From the NCBI RefSeq assembly GCF_001874525.1, contig NZ_LKAQ01000004.1, positions 1,591,171 to 1,655,170 on the forward strand: DNA of 64,000 nucleotides, in the 5' to 3' direction. Made by a program: the position numbers and the translations under genes. The notes beneath the pieces were generated by a model. That model ran no database searches. It was not told the origin of the DNA and saw nothing but the letters and a program-made list of their open reading frames with translations. This stretch comes from Pseudodesulfovibrio hydrargyri (GTDB lineage: Bacteria > Desulfobacterota > Desulfovibrionia > Desulfovibrionales > Desulfovibrionaceae). This document shows positions 27,401 through 35,389 of this stretch, piece after piece (position 1 is the stretch's first letter; each line of letters begins with the position of its first letter).

Positions 27401-28201
27401 ATGGTACCCAAGAACAGATTCAAAGAGGCTATCGCCAAGGGGGAGGAGGTGCAGTACGGCCTGTGGCTGAGCACCGCATCCCCCTACATGGCCGAACTGG
27501 CGGCCGGAGCCGATTACGATTGGCTGCTCATCGACGGCGAACACGCCCCGAACACGATCCAGACGGTGCTCGGCCAGTTGCAGGCCGTGGCGCCCTATCC
27601 GGCCCATCCCATCGTCCGGCCCCTGGAAGGGGACACGGCCCTGCTCAAGCAGGTCCTGGACGTGGGCGCGCAGACCGTGCTGGTGCCCATGGTGGACACC
27701 GCCGAGGACGCCAGACGCGTGGTCTCGGCCCTGCGCTATCCGCCCAACGGCCAGCGCGGGGTCGGGGCGAGCGTCGCCCGGGCGTCCCGCTGGGGCCGTA
27801 TGGCCGACTACATGGCCAAGGCCGAGGCCGAGCTCTGCCTGCTGGTCCAGGTGGAGAGTCGCGAGGCCCTGGGCAACCTGGACGAGATCCTGGCCGTCGA
27901 GGGCGTGGACGGCGTGTTCGTCGGTCCGGCCGACCTGTCCGCCTCCATGGGCCACCCGGACGACGCGGGCCATCCCGAGGTGCAGACCGCCATCGAGGAC
28001 TGCCTGAAGCGTATCCGCGCGGCGGGCAAGGCCGCCGGGACCCTGTGCACGGACCCGGTCGCGGCCCGCAAGTGCATCGAGTGGGGCGCCAACTTCGTGG
28101 CCGTGGCCGTGGACACCGTGTCCTATGTCGAAGCCCTGGACGCGGCCCTGGCTCCCTTCAAGCCGGTCGGCGGCGCCCGGGAAAAGAAGCAGGGCTATTA
28201 G
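27401..28201 (+). CDS. rhmA: 2-keto-3-deoxy-L-rhamnonate aldolase
   Basis: This 266-residue class II (HpcH/HpaI) aldolase cleaves 2-keto-3-deoxy-L-rhamnonate to pyruvate and L-lactaldehyde. It closely follows E. coli RhmA/YfaU (267 residues): [16 protein letters not shown] with the catalytic His, [18 protein letters not shown], metal-binding Glu in [11 protein letters not shown] and Asp in [14 protein letters not shown]. The ATG at 27401 is 30 bases after rhmT with only a weak ribosome site (GAGA). Its product lactaldehyde would feed AldA (18985-20421). Confidence 0.92.
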   Translation: MVPKNRFKEAIAKGEEVQYGLWLSTASPYMAELAAGADYDWLLIDGEHAPNTIQTVLGQLQAVAPYPAHPIVRPLEGDTALLKQVLDVGAQTVLVPMVDTAEDARRVVSALRYPPNGQRGVGASVARASRWGRMADYMAKAEAELCLLVQVESREALGNLDEILAVEGVDGVFVGPADLSASMGHPDDAGHPEVQTAIEDCLKRIRAAGKAAGTLCTDPVAARKCIEWGANFVAVAVDTVSYVEALDAALAPFKPVGGAREKKQGY

Positions 28202-28285
28202 ACCAAATCGCAAACCTCCACCGGCCTCGGGCGGCGGCCTTTGCCGCCCCCGGGGTCGGCCCCCCTGGAGTGGACAGCCTGATAA

Positions 28286-28314
28286 GGGAATGCCGGGCAG
28301 GGCCCGGCATTCCC
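28286..28314 (+). terminator. hairpin after rhmA
   Basis: A 13-bp stem (GGGAATGCCGGGC / GCCCGGCATTCCC) with a three-base loop lies 85 bases after rhmA. There is no T-run, so it may be a processing or attenuating hairpin before the GlcG-like gene. Confidence 0.55.
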
Positions 28315-28491
28315 GTGTCCTTCGGGCGCAACGGCCGGGTCCGCAACGCTTTCCACCGACTCCGTCTTTCCGTGTTCCAACATTGCTTTTTTTATTGCGC
28401 GGGCGTAATTTCCTCTTGAATTCGCCGCTATTACCCAATGGCGCCAGTGTGGGGCCGGGGAAGGCGGCACGTCTTTAGGAGGAGTTTTTTT

Positions 28492-28989
28492 ATGCGAAAA
28501 ATCGTGCTTTCCACCATGCTTGCCCTGGCCGTCGCGCTCTTTGCCCTGCCCGCCCTCGCCGAGGGTCCGGTCAAGACCATGCCCGGCGACATCACCCTGG
28601 TCCAGGCCCGTGTCGTCCTCGACGCAGCCCTGAAAAAGGCCGTTGAGACCAAGGTGCCCGTGAACATCGCCGTGGTCGACGCCGGCGGCAACCTCAAGGC
28701 CTTCTACCGCCAGGAAGACGCCTTCCTCGGCAGCATCGACATTTCCATCAAGAAGGCCGTCACGGCCCGCTACTTCAACATGTCCACCCGCACCCTGGGC
28801 GCCGCGTCCGTGCCGGGCCAGCCCCTGTACGGCATCGAGGCCAGCAACGACGGCCTGATCCTGTTTGCGGGCGGCGTGCTGCTCGTGGACAAGAACAACG
28901 TCATCGTCGGCGCCATCGGCGTGTCCGGCGGTTCCGTGGACGAGGACGAGGTCATTGCCAAGGCGGGTGCGGCCGCCCTGCTCAAGTAG
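28492..28989 (+). CDS. GlcG/HbpS family secreted protein
   Basis: This 165-residue protein has a signal peptide (KIVLSTMLALAVALFALPAL, cleavage after ALA near residue 21) and the GlcG/HbpS core: VPVNIAVVDAGGNLKAFYRQ, a conserved Lys/Arg segment and the C-terminal GAIGVSGGSVDEDEVIA. HbpS binds haem; GlcG proteins often accompany organic-acid pathways. AGGAGGAG precedes the ATG at 28492. It follows the rhamnonate genes in the same direction and may be a periplasmic partner, but the link is inference. Confidence 0.85.
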   Translation: MRKIVLSTMLALAVALFALPALAEGPVKTMPGDITLVQARVVLDAALKKAVETKVPVNIAVVDAGGNLKAFYRQEDAFLGSIDISIKKAVTARYFNMSTRTLGAASVPGQPLYGIEASNDGLILFAGGVLLVDKNNVIVGAIGVSGGSVDEDEVIAKAGAAALLK

Positions 28990-29016
28990 CCTTCGCCGTC
29001 AAACGCCTGCAATTCG

Positions 29017-29053
29017 GAAGGCCCGGCCCGGAGTTTCTCCGGGCCGGGCCTTG
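29017..29053 (+). terminator. terminator of the GlcG-like gene
   Basis: The hairpin GGCCCGGCCCGGAG-TTT-CTCCGGGCCGGGCC is followed by a weak T tract (TTGTCGTT). Confidence 0.65.
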
Positions 29054-29089
29054 TCGTTGCCGGTGCGGTGCGGGTGTCTCTCGGCGGTG

Positions 29090-29114
29090 TTGACACACGT
29101 GCAACCGTGTTGCA
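29090..29114 (+). promoter_or_regulatory. putative Zur operator at the znuA promoter
   Basis: A perfect inverted repeat TGCAAC-CGT-GTTGCA (29100-29114) lies five bases after a TTGACA box (29090-29095), about 58 bases before znuA. Its place in the promoter spacer and the downstream Fur-family gene suggest a zinc-responsive operator. A clear -10 box was not identified. Confidence 0.5.
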
Positions 29115-29171
29115 TCGTGTAATCGGTTTGCCTGTTCCGGCAAGGCCGCAACGCAACCCCTGGAGGTTGGC

Positions 29172-30092
29172 ATGACAGTATTCAATCTGATGAAAAGGGC
29201 GCTATTCGTGGTGCTCGGGCTGCTGGTGGCCTGGGCCGGGCCCGCCCTGGCGGACGGCAAGGTGCGGGCGTTCGTGTCCATCCTGCCGCAGAAATATTTC
29301 GTGGAGCGCATCGGCGGCGACCTGGTGGATGTGGGCGTCCTGGTCCTGCCCGGGGCCAACCCGCACATGTACGAGCCCTCGCCGAGGCAGATGACCGCCC
29401 TGACCAAGGCACAGGTCTATTTCGCCATCGGCGTCAACCTGGAGGACGTCTGGCTGCCCAGGCTGGCCGACGCCAACCGCGCCATGCTCGTGGTCCGGAC
29501 CCAGGAGGGCGTGGACAAGATCCCCATGGCCGAACACCATCACGACGAGGGGGCCGAACACGAGGCCGCGCATGAGGAGCACGGGGACGAGGGACACGGC
29601 ATCCTCGACCCGCACATCTGGCTCGACCCGGTGCGGGGCAAGACCATTGCCCGGAACACCTGCGCCGGGCTGGTCACGGCCGATCCCGCGCACAAGGCCG
29701 CGTATGAGGCCAACCTAGCCGCGTTCCTCAAGGAACTGGATCGGTTGGACGCGTCCATCGCCCAGCGCCTGGCCGCCTTGCCTGACGACAAGCGGTCCTT
29801 CATGGTCTTCCATCCGTCCTGGGGTTATTTCGCTAGGCGCTACGGGCTGACCCAGGTGGCCATCGAGGCGGGCGGCAGCGAGCCGAGTCCCCGGCACCTG
29901 GCCGAGATCATCGATCACGGCCGGGAGCTGGGCGTGAGCGTGGTCTTTGTCCAGCCCCAGTTCTCCCGGCGCAGCGCCGACGTCATCGCCTCGGAACTCG
30001 ACGCCAGGGTCGTGCCCCTCGACCCCCTGGCCGAGGACTGGAAGGACAACCTGCTGCACGCGGCCGACGCCTTTGGCCAGGCCCTGCGCTGA
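29172..30092 (+). CDS. znuA: zinc ABC transporter substrate-binding protein
   Basis: This 306-residue cluster A-I binding protein has a signal peptide (ALFVVLGLLVAWAGPALA, cleavage near residue 27), the first metal histidine in PGANPHMYEPSPRQM and the second and third in the HIWLDP and FHPSWGYFARRYG segments. A His/Glu/Asp-rich loop (EHHHDEGAEHEAAHEEH, about residues 118-134) is typical for zinc-specific members. GGAGG precedes the ATG. The ATP-binding and membrane subunits (znuB, znuC) are not next to it; only the Fur-family gene follows, 21 bases on. Confidence 0.9.
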   Translation: MTVFNLMKRALFVVLGLLVAWAGPALADGKVRAFVSILPQKYFVERIGGDLVDVGVLVLPGANPHMYEPSPRQMTALTKAQVYFAIGVNLEDVWLPRLADANRAMLVVRTQEGVDKIPMAEHHHDEGAEHEAAHEEHGDEGHGILDPHIWLDPVRGKTIARNTCAGLVTADPAHKAAYEANLAAFLKELDRLDASIAQRLAALPDDKRSFMVFHPSWGYFARRYGLTQVAIEAGGSEPSPRHLAEIIDHGRELGVSVVFVQPQFSRRSADVIASELDARVVPLDPLAEDWKDNLLHAADAFGQALR

Positions 30093-30113
30093 TTCAACAC
30101 TCCGGAGGTCGCC

Positions 30114-30545
30114 ATGACACAGCACGACACGGCCGAGGCCGCCCGGGAGTTCCTGGAGCGGACCGGCCTGGAACCGACCCTCAACCGCATCCTGGTCCTG
30201 TCCGCCGTGGCCGCCGGGCAACGGCCCATGACCGCCGCCGAGGTCCACGCCCGAATCCTGCGCGAGCACCGCATCAACCGGGTCACGGTCTACCGCATCC
30301 TCGACCTGCTGGCCGAAAAGGGCGCGGTCAACCGCTTCAGCACCAATGAGCGCGTTCAGCACTACTGCGTGGGCAGCAACCACAGCCACTTTCACTGCAC
30401 CGGCTGCGGCCGCGTCCAGTGCATCGCCAACGAAAAACTCCACTTCGACGAAACCGCCGTTGCCAACGCCCTCAACCTGGCCGTCAGCCACGTCGACCTC
30501 CATCTCGAAGGCCTCTGCCCCGCCTGCGCCCGCGCAGCAGGGTAG
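30114..30545 (+). CDS. zur: Fur family regulator, probably Zur
   Basis: This 143-residue protein has the Fur-family winged helix (RPMTAAEVHARILREHRINRVTVYRILDLL in two parts: MTAAEVHARILRE and INRVTVYRILDLL), the His-rich hinge SNHSHFHCTGCGRVQC with a structural zinc CxxC, and a second pair near the C-terminus (LCPAC). Gene order after znuA points to Zur rather than Fur or PerR. It probably represses znuA and itself in zinc sufficiency through the palindrome at 29100-29114. Confidence 0.85.
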   Translation: MTQHDTAEAAREFLERTGLEPTLNRILVLSAVAAGQRPMTAAEVHARILREHRINRVTVYRILDLLAEKGAVNRFSTNERVQHYCVGSNHSHFHCTGCGRVQCIANEKLHFDETAVANALNLAVSHVDLHLEGLCPACARAAG

Positions 30546-30550
30546 GGCGG

Positions 30551-30666
30551 ATGCCTCCGGCGGCCGGGGGAAGGGGAAAGGGAACCCTTTGAAAGGCTTC
30601 CTTCCCCTTCCCCGGACCCCCCATCCCCCTTTCCCTCCTAAACTTTTTGTATCCGCCTGCGGCGGG
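30551..30666 (+). repeat. dispersed intergenic repeat, full copy (copy E)
   Basis: It begins ATGCCTCCGGCGGCC six bases after the zur stop, has arms GGGAAGGGGAAAGG / CCTTCCCCTTCCCC around CCCTTTGAAAGG and ends CTAAACTTTTTGTATCCGCC. Here it occupies the place of a terminator. Confidence 0.75.
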
Positions 30667-30753
30667 ATGAGTGCGCGGGGAAGGAGTTGTTTTTCTTGAG
30701 AGGGCGATAGCGTCTCGGACCGCAAAGTCGCTCGATAGCCTCCCCCCAAACTT

Positions 30754-30790
30754 TGGAGCGACTCGGATGCGCAGCATCCGACAGCGGCTC
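30754..30790 (+). repeat. 37-bp hairpin repeat, copy 2
   Basis: TGGAGCGACT, stem CGGATGC-GCA-GCATCCG, ACAGCGGCTC. It matches the copy at 15457-15493 with a compensatory stem change. It lies in the 644-base gene-free stretch 30546-31189, which otherwise holds copy E, a second hairpin element and two terminators. Confidence 0.65.
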
Positions 30791-30845
30791 TCGCGCCGCA
30801 CGGTGTCAGGCTTTCGAGAGTGGTGCAGCCGTGCATTTGCCGGGA

Positions 30846-30892
30846 GGGTGTTTCACCGCAGCGTAGTCCTCCTACGTGAGGATGAAACACCC
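30846..30892 (+). repeat. nested hairpin element, copy 1
   Basis: Outer 10-base arms GGGTGTTTCA / TGAAACACCC enclose a core GCGTAG-TCCTC-CTACGT followed by GAGGA. The same core with different outer arms occurs at 58167-58216. Confidence 0.6.
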
Positions 30893-30951
30893 CCTCGGAA
30901 AATGTGCGGATGCGCCGCTATCGGAAGCCGCGCGCAAAAGAAGGCAAAAAG

Positions 30952-30981
30952 AAAGGCTCCATGGCGGTGATTGGAGCCTTT
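30952..30981. terminator. hairpin AAAGGCTCC/GGAGCCTTT
   Basis: Nine-base arms flank a 12-base loop, with an A-rich tract on the left. It resembles a terminator facing the minus strand, but no gene ends nearby, so its role is unclear. Confidence 0.45.
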
Positions 30982-31117
30982 CGGGGGGAGTTCCCGGCGG
31001 GGATTGCCGGGAAAACAATTATTGGCGTTGACGGTGTTCATACGCTCATACTTTCAGGGCAAAAACAATAGGGGAACGTCCTGTTGTTGCCTCCCTTTTC
31101 TGGGAAAAATTCCCATT

Positions 31118-31155
31118 CGCAAAAATAGAACCGCCCGGTCCTGCCGGGCGGTTCG
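31118..31155 (-). terminator. terminator of the minus-strand pair 31190-32142
   Basis: The stem GAACCGCCCGG / CCGGGCGGTTC is followed on the minus strand by TATTTTTGCG, 35 bases after the 84-residue gene. Confidence 0.82.
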
Positions 31156-31189
31156 GAAAGCTGGTTATTTACCGTTTGTATTCAGTGGG

Positions 31190-31444
31190 TTAATTGTCGA
31201 GCAGCTTGCGGGCGATGTTCAGGTCGTAGAGGGCCAGGGGATTCCGGTCCGTGTTCTTTTCGCGGAACATGGCCGCGGCCGCCTCGATGGCCCCGTAGGG
31301 GACCCACTGGTGCTTTTCCCAGATGACCGGCTCGTTCGGGTTGTAGAGCCGGAATTCGATTTCCCCCTCGTTGTCGCGCACGTACATGCGTACCTCGGGG
31401 TGCTGCAGGGAAGGGGTGTAGTAGACGCCGCGTTCGTCCTTCAT
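31190..31444 (-). CDS. small protein of unknown function
   Basis: This 84-residue protein was not recognised. It is beta-rich in its first half (VRMYVRDNEGEIEFRLYNP) with a helical second half. The start has AGGAGA upstream. It follows the YkgJ-type gene by 11 bases on the same strand and ends at a good terminator, so the two form an operon. Confidence 0.75.
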   Translation of the reverse strand: MKDERGVYYTPSLQHPEVRMYVRDNEGEIEFRLYNPNEPVIWEKHQWVPYGAIEAAAAMFREKNTDRNPLALYDLNIARKLLDN

Positions 31445-31455
31445 GGCGTGTTCTC

Positions 31456-32142
31456 CTAAGCTTGAAAGTTGAAGCGGACCGTGTCGCCCGTGTCGTAGAC
31501 CTTGATGTTCATGGCCCCGAGCAGCACGCGCAGGGGCCTGCCGAAGAGAAACTCGTTCAGTTCGGCGGGCATGCCGGTTTTTTGCGGCACCAGGCGGCGC
31601 ATCTCCATGTCGTAGACGACCATCTCCTTGAGCGCCTCCCCGGCCTCACGGTCACCCTCGCGGGCCGCCTTGGCCAGGTCCTCCATGCGCGGCGGCGGGC
31701 AGCGGCGGTCGTGCTCGGCCATGAGTTCGAGCAGGGGATGGCCCTCGGGCAGCAGGTCGGCGCGGGACAGGCGGTCCTCGCCGTACATTGCCAGGAGCGG
31801 CCCGGTGTCCTCGCAGAACAGGGCCTCGCATTCGGCGGGCCGGGCCTCGTACACGGAGCAGAGATTGCTCTCCGGGCTCAGGTAGAGGCAGGTCCAGGTG
31901 CTGTCCCGGCCCTTGATCTTGAGCATCTCGGCCGTCAGCGGCACGATCTCCTGCCGAGGCTGGTCAAAGACCCATTCCCCGACGCGCAGGGTGACGATAT
32001 CGGCCAGTGGGATGGTGCCGTCCTGGACGAGCGGCAGGTCCTGCGCGTGGAGGGCGGGGCCGCCCTCGCGGCAGCACTTCCCGCAACACCGGCAATGCGG
32101 CCCATTAGTGTTTGGAATTTGCAAGTTTGTGTTGCTCCTCAT
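31456..32142 (-). CDS. YkgJ-type cysteine cluster protein
   Basis: This 228-residue protein carries the family's cysteine clusters: CRCCGKCCREGGP near residue 17-29 and CLYLSPESNLCSVYEARPAEC further on with a final C in EALFC. The spacing fits the zinc- or iron-binding YkgJ/UPF0153 family, sometimes linked to Fe-S cluster chemistry. The function is not established. Its promoter region shares the 361-base divergent gap with dsrA. Confidence 0.85.
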   Translation of the reverse strand: MRSNTNLQIPNTNGPHCRCCGKCCREGGPALHAQDLPLVQDGTIPLADIVTLRVGEWVFDQPRQEIVPLTAEMLKIKGRDSTWTCLYLSPESNLCSVYEARPAECEALFCEDTGPLLAMYGEDRLSRADLLPEGHPLLELMAEHDRRCPPPRMEDLAKAAREGDREAGEALKEMVVYDMEMRRLVPQKTGMPAELNEFLFGRPLRVLLGAMNIKVYDTGDTVRFNFQA

Positions 32143-32305
32143 ACCCTTTTGCGGTAACGCTTATGGCGGTCCATATCCTGTGCCAAGGGTCCGATACTCC
32201 GGCTCGGCCGTGAAGGCAAGGCCGGGGGTGGCAAACGATCCCAAAATCGGGTTTTCCGTTGAGTCCGCAAACCGTGGGTTGACAATGGTTTCTTGGATAT
32301 TTCGG

Positions 32306-32335
32306 TTGACAAAAAACCAAATGGACCAGTACATT
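32306..32335 (+). promoter_or_regulatory. putative dsrA promoter
   Basis: TTGACA (32306-32311), 18-base spacer, TACATT (32330-32335). This would give a dsrA leader of roughly 160 bases. Confidence 0.5.
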
Positions 32336-32351
32336 ATCAGCCCTGCATACC

Positions 32352-32369
32352 TTGTGAATATTGGCGCAA
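32352..32369. promoter_or_regulatory. Rex-like operator candidate in the dsrA leader
   Basis: TTGTGAATATTGGCGCAA matches the Rex-type consensus TTGTGAA-N4-TTCACAA at 11 of 14 defined positions: a perfect left half and a weak right half. It lies just past the predicted transcription start, a place where binding would repress. It is a candidate only. Confidence 0.35.
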
Positions 32370-32503
32370 TTGCCGTTATTCCAGGTGGTTGCGTTAAGTA
32401 GGTAAGGCGTTCCGGCTCCGGGTGATTTTTTTTCACCATTTGCCGGGCCGGGCGCAAAAATGGTTGATGGCAACATCTTAATCAAACAATGGAGGTTAAG
32501 GGA

Positions 32504-33820
32504 ATGGCGAAACACAAAACTCCTCTGTTGGATCAGCTGGAAAGCGGCCCGTGGCCCAGCTTCGTATCCGACATTAAACAGGAGGCTGACGCTCGAGCCA
32601 AGAACGAGCAGGGCCTGGATTACCAGATCCCCGTCGATTGTCCCGATGATTTGCTGGGTGTTCTCGAAATGTCGTACACCGACGGTGAAACCCACTGGAA
32701 ACACGGCGGCATCGTCGGCGTTTTCGGTTACGGCGGCGGCGTCATCGGCCGTTACTGTGACCAGCCCCAGATGTTCCCCGGCGTCGCTCACTTCCACACT
32801 GTCCGCGTGGCCCAGCCCAACGGCAAGTGGTACAACACCGAGCTGCTGCGCAACCTGGTCAAGATCTGGGACCTTCGCGGTTCCGGCCTGACCAACATGC
32901 ACGGCGCCACCGGCGACATCGTGTTCCTGGGCACCACCACCCCGCAGCTCGAGGAAATCTTCTGGGAACTGACCCACGACCTCGAGATCGACCTCGGCGG
33001 CTCCGGCTCCAACCTGCGCACCCCGGCCACCTGCCTCGGCATGTCCCGCTGTGAGTACGCCTGTTACGACTCTCAGGAGCTGTGCTACAACCTGACCCAG
33101 GAATACCAGGACGAGCTCCACCGCCCGGCGTTCCCCTACAAGTTCAAGTTCAAGTTCGACGGTTGCCCCAACGGTTGCGTTGCCGCCATCGCTCGTTCCG
33201 ACCTCTCCTTCATCGGCACCTGGAAAGATGAGATCAAGATCAACCAGGAAGTCGTCGCCGCCTACGTCGGCGGTGAGATCGCTCCCAACGCCGGCGCCCA
33301 CGCGGGCCGCGACTGGGGCGCGTTCGACATCCAGAAGGAAGTCGTTGACCTGTGCCCGTCCAAGTGCATCTCCTACGATGGCAAGCTGACCATCGACAAC
33401 AAGGAATGCGTCCGCTGCATGCACTGCATCAACACCATGCCCCGCGCCCTGAAGATCGGCGACGAACGCGGCTGTTCGATCCTGTGCGGCGCCAAGGCCC
33501 CGATCCTCGACGGCCCGCAGATGGGCTCCCTGCTCGTGCCTTTCATCGAAGTCAACAAGGACGACGATTACCAGGCCATCAAGGACATCGTCGAAAACAT
33601 CTGGGATTGGTGGATGGAAGAAGGCAAGAACCGCGAGCGCATCGGTGAGACCATGAAGCGTCTGGGCATGGCCGCCCTGATCGACGCCGCCGGTGTCCCG
33701 GTCGATGCCCGCCAGGTCCAGGAGCCTCGCCACAACCCCTACATCTTCTGGAAAGCCGAAGATGTCGAAGGTGGTTGGGAACGCGATATCAACGATTTCC
33801 GCAAGCGCCACCAGCGCTAA
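32504..33820 (+). CDS. dsrA: dissimilatory sulfite reductase subunit alpha
   Basis: This 438-residue protein is DsrA, the alpha subunit of the siroheme enzyme that reduces sulfite in sulfate respiration. The siroheme/4Fe-4S cysteines are in TCLGMSRCEYACYD, and an inserted ferredoxin domain has CPSKC and CVRCMHCINTMPRAL. Length matches known Desulfovibrio DsrA (about 437). GGAGG eight bases before the ATG at 32504 sets the start, five codons downstream of an in-frame ATG. DsrAB is cytoplasmic and heterotetrameric. Codon use is strongly biased, as expected for a highly expressed gene. Confidence 0.98.
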   Translation: MAKHKTPLLDQLESGPWPSFVSDIKQEADARAKNEQGLDYQIPVDCPDDLLGVLEMSYTDGETHWKHGGIVGVFGYGGGVIGRYCDQPQMFPGVAHFHTVRVAQPNGKWYNTELLRNLVKIWDLRGSGLTNMHGATGDIVFLGTTTPQLEEIFWELTHDLEIDLGGSGSNLRTPATCLGMSRCEYACYDSQELCYNLTQEYQDELHRPAFPYKFKFKFDGCPNGCVAAIARSDLSFIGTWKDEIKINQEVVAAYVGGEIAPNAGAHAGRDWGAFDIQKEVVDLCPSKCISYDGKLTIDNKECVRCMHCINTMPRALKIGDERGCSILCGAKAPILDGPQMGSLLVPFIEVNKDDDYQAIKDIVENIWDWWMEEGKNRERIGETMKRLGMAALIDAAGVPVDARQVQEPRHNPYIFWKAEDVEGGWERDINDFRKRHQR

Positions 33821-33838
33821 AAAGAGGAGTGTATCAAT

Positions 33839-34984
33839 ATGGCTTTTATTTCTTCTGGGTACAATCCCGACAAACCGATGGAAGGTCGGGTTTCCGACAT
33901 CGGACCCCGTCACTTCGGCGAGTATCTGCCCCCGGTTATCAAAGAAAACTTTGGTAAGTGGGACTACCACGAGATCATCGAGCCCGGCATCCTGCTGCAC
34001 GTGGCCCTGTCCGGCGACAAGACCTACACCGTCCGCGCCGGTACCGCCCGTCTGATGTCCGTCACTCATATTCGTGAAATCTGCGACATCGCCGACAAGT
34101 TCTCCGGCGGCTACGTCCGTTTCACCACCCGCAACAACCTCGAGTTCCAGGTCGAGACCGAAGAGGCCGCCAAGGAACTGAAGGCCTTCCTGAACGACCA
34201 GAAGTTCCCCGGCGGAGCCTACAAGTTCCCGGTCGGCGGCACCGGCGCCGGTGTGACGAACATCGTCCACACCCAGGGCTGGGTCCACTGCCACACCCCG
34301 GCCACCGACGCTTCCGGTACCGTCAAGGCCACCATGGACGTCGTCTTCGACGACTTCACCGACATGAAGCTGCCCGCTCCGGTGCGCATCTCCATGGCCT
34401 GCTGCCTGAACATGTGCGGCGCGGTGCACTGCTCCGATATCGCCATTCTCGGCATTCACCGCAAACCGCCCCTCATCGACCACAAGTTCCTCGACAACCT
34501 GTGCGAGATTCCCCTGGCCGTGGCCGCCTGCCCCACCGGCGCAGTCCGTCCGTCCAAGGTCGAGCTCGACGGCGAGACCTACAAGACCGTCGCCATTAAG
34601 GAAGAGCGCTGCATGTTCTGCGGCAACTGCTACACCATGTGCCCGTCCCTGCCCCTGTCCGACGGCGAGGGCGACGGTATCGCCATCATGGTCGGCGGCA
34701 AGATCTCCAACCGCATCACCAAGCCCGCCTTCTCCAAGGTCGTGGTTCCCTTCGTGCCCAACGAGCCGCCTCGCTGGCCCACGCTGACCAAGACCATCAA
34801 GAAGATCCTCGACACCTACGCCAAGGACGCCAACAAGTACGAGCGTCTGGGCGACTGGGCGAACCGCATCGGTTGGGAGCGTTTCTTCGAGAAATGCGAC
34901 CTGCCCTTCAGCGAGCACCTGATCGATGACTTCCGTGATCCGGCGTACTACACCTGGCGCCAGACCACGCAGTTCAAGTGGTAA
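33839..34984 (+). CDS. dsrB: dissimilatory sulfite reductase subunit beta
   Basis: This 381-residue protein is DsrB, equal in length to the known Desulfovibrio protein. The catalytic siroheme cluster cysteines are in [15 protein letters not shown]; the ferredoxin domain carries CPTGAV and [16 protein letters not shown]. It lies 18 bases after dsrA with AAAGAGGAG before the ATG. A strong hairpin follows the stop codon, separating it from dsrD. Confidence 0.98.
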   Translation: MAFISSGYNPDKPMEGRVSDIGPRHFGEYLPPVIKENFGKWDYHEIIEPGILLHVALSGDKTYTVRAGTARLMSVTHIREICDIADKFSGGYVRFTTRNNLEFQVETEEAAKELKAFLNDQKFPGGAYKFPVGGTGAGVTNIVHTQGWVHCHTPATDASGTVKATMDVVFDDFTDMKLPAPVRISMACCLNMCGAVHCSDIAILGIHRKPPLIDHKFLDNLCEIPLAVAACPTGAVRPSKVELDGETYKTVAIKEERCMFCGNCYTMCPSLPLSDGEGDGIAIMVGGKISNRITKPAFSKVVVPFVPNEPPRWPTLTKTIKKILDTYAKDANKYERLGDWANRIGWERFFEKCDLPFSEHLIDDFRDPAYYTWRQTTQFKW

Positions 34985-34998
34985 GATAACGAAGACCC

Positions 34999-35030
34999 GG
35001 GGTACGGCGACTCCGCCGTACCCCGTCTTT
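34999..35030 (+). terminator. hairpin between dsrB and dsrD
   Basis: GGGGTACGGCG-ACTC-CGCCGTACCCC followed by GTCTTTAT. The short T-run suggests partial termination or protection of the dsrAB mRNA, leaving dsrD at a different level. Confidence 0.7.
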
Positions 35031-35052
35031 ATGCAACAATAAGGAGTCCGTC

Positions 35053-35301
35053 ATGGCACTCGATCCCGAAGCCGGAAAGGCTGAAATCCTTAAGTTCTGC
35101 GAAGAGAAGTCCGCGTCGAAGACCAAGTTCTACTTCAACGACTTCACCAAACTCTTCCCGGATGAGAAGAGCCGCGCTGTCAAAAAACTCCTGACCGAAC
35201 TGGTTCAGGAAGAAAAAATGGTGTTCTGGTCCTCCGGGTCCACCACCATGTACGGCCTGGCCGGTGTCGGCAAGCAGGCCCACTCCGAGGGCGAAGATTA
35301 A
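35053..35301 (+). CDS. dsrD: DsrD, sulfite reductase-associated protein
   Basis: This 82-residue winged-helix-fold protein matches DsrD: KTKFYFNDFTKLFPDEKSR and the signature VFWSSGSTTMYGLAG. DsrD is reported to stimulate DsrAB turnover as an allosteric activator. AAGGAG precedes the ATG. Its position after dsrAB is the conserved order in sulfate reducers. Confidence 0.96.
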   Translation: MALDPEAGKAEILKFCEEKSASKTKFYFNDFTKLFPDEKSRAVKKLLTELVQEEKMVFWSSGSTTMYGLAGVGKQAHSEGED

Positions 35302-35323
35302 TCTTCGTTTCTGATCGGTTTAC

Positions 35324-35366
35324 AAGCCTTGCCCTCGTCCCCAGGATGACGGGCAAGGCTTTCTTG
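35324..35366 (+). terminator. terminator after dsrD
   Basis: A long stem (AGCCTTGCCC, bulged T, CGTC / GACGGGCAAGGCT) is followed by TTCTT, 22 bases after dsrD. Confidence 0.78.
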
Positions 35367-35389
35367 GTTCGTTAAGCCCGGTTTTCATC

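Noticed and set aside
26090..28438. A 782-codon minus-strand open frame opposite rhmT and rhmA
   Set aside because: It is a shadow of two well-supported genes and its composition (Gly/His/Arg/Asp-rich) is typical of antisense frames in GC-rich DNA.
30671..30970. A 99-codon plus-strand open frame in the gap after zur
   Set aside because: It overlaps two repeat elements, has no ribosome site and gives an Arg/Ser-rich sequence without resemblance to a protein.
32105..34918. A very long open frame antisense to dsrA and dsrB (937 codons)
   Set aside because: It lies fully opposite two certain genes and arises from their strongly biased third-position GC content. The translated sequence has no recognisable fold.
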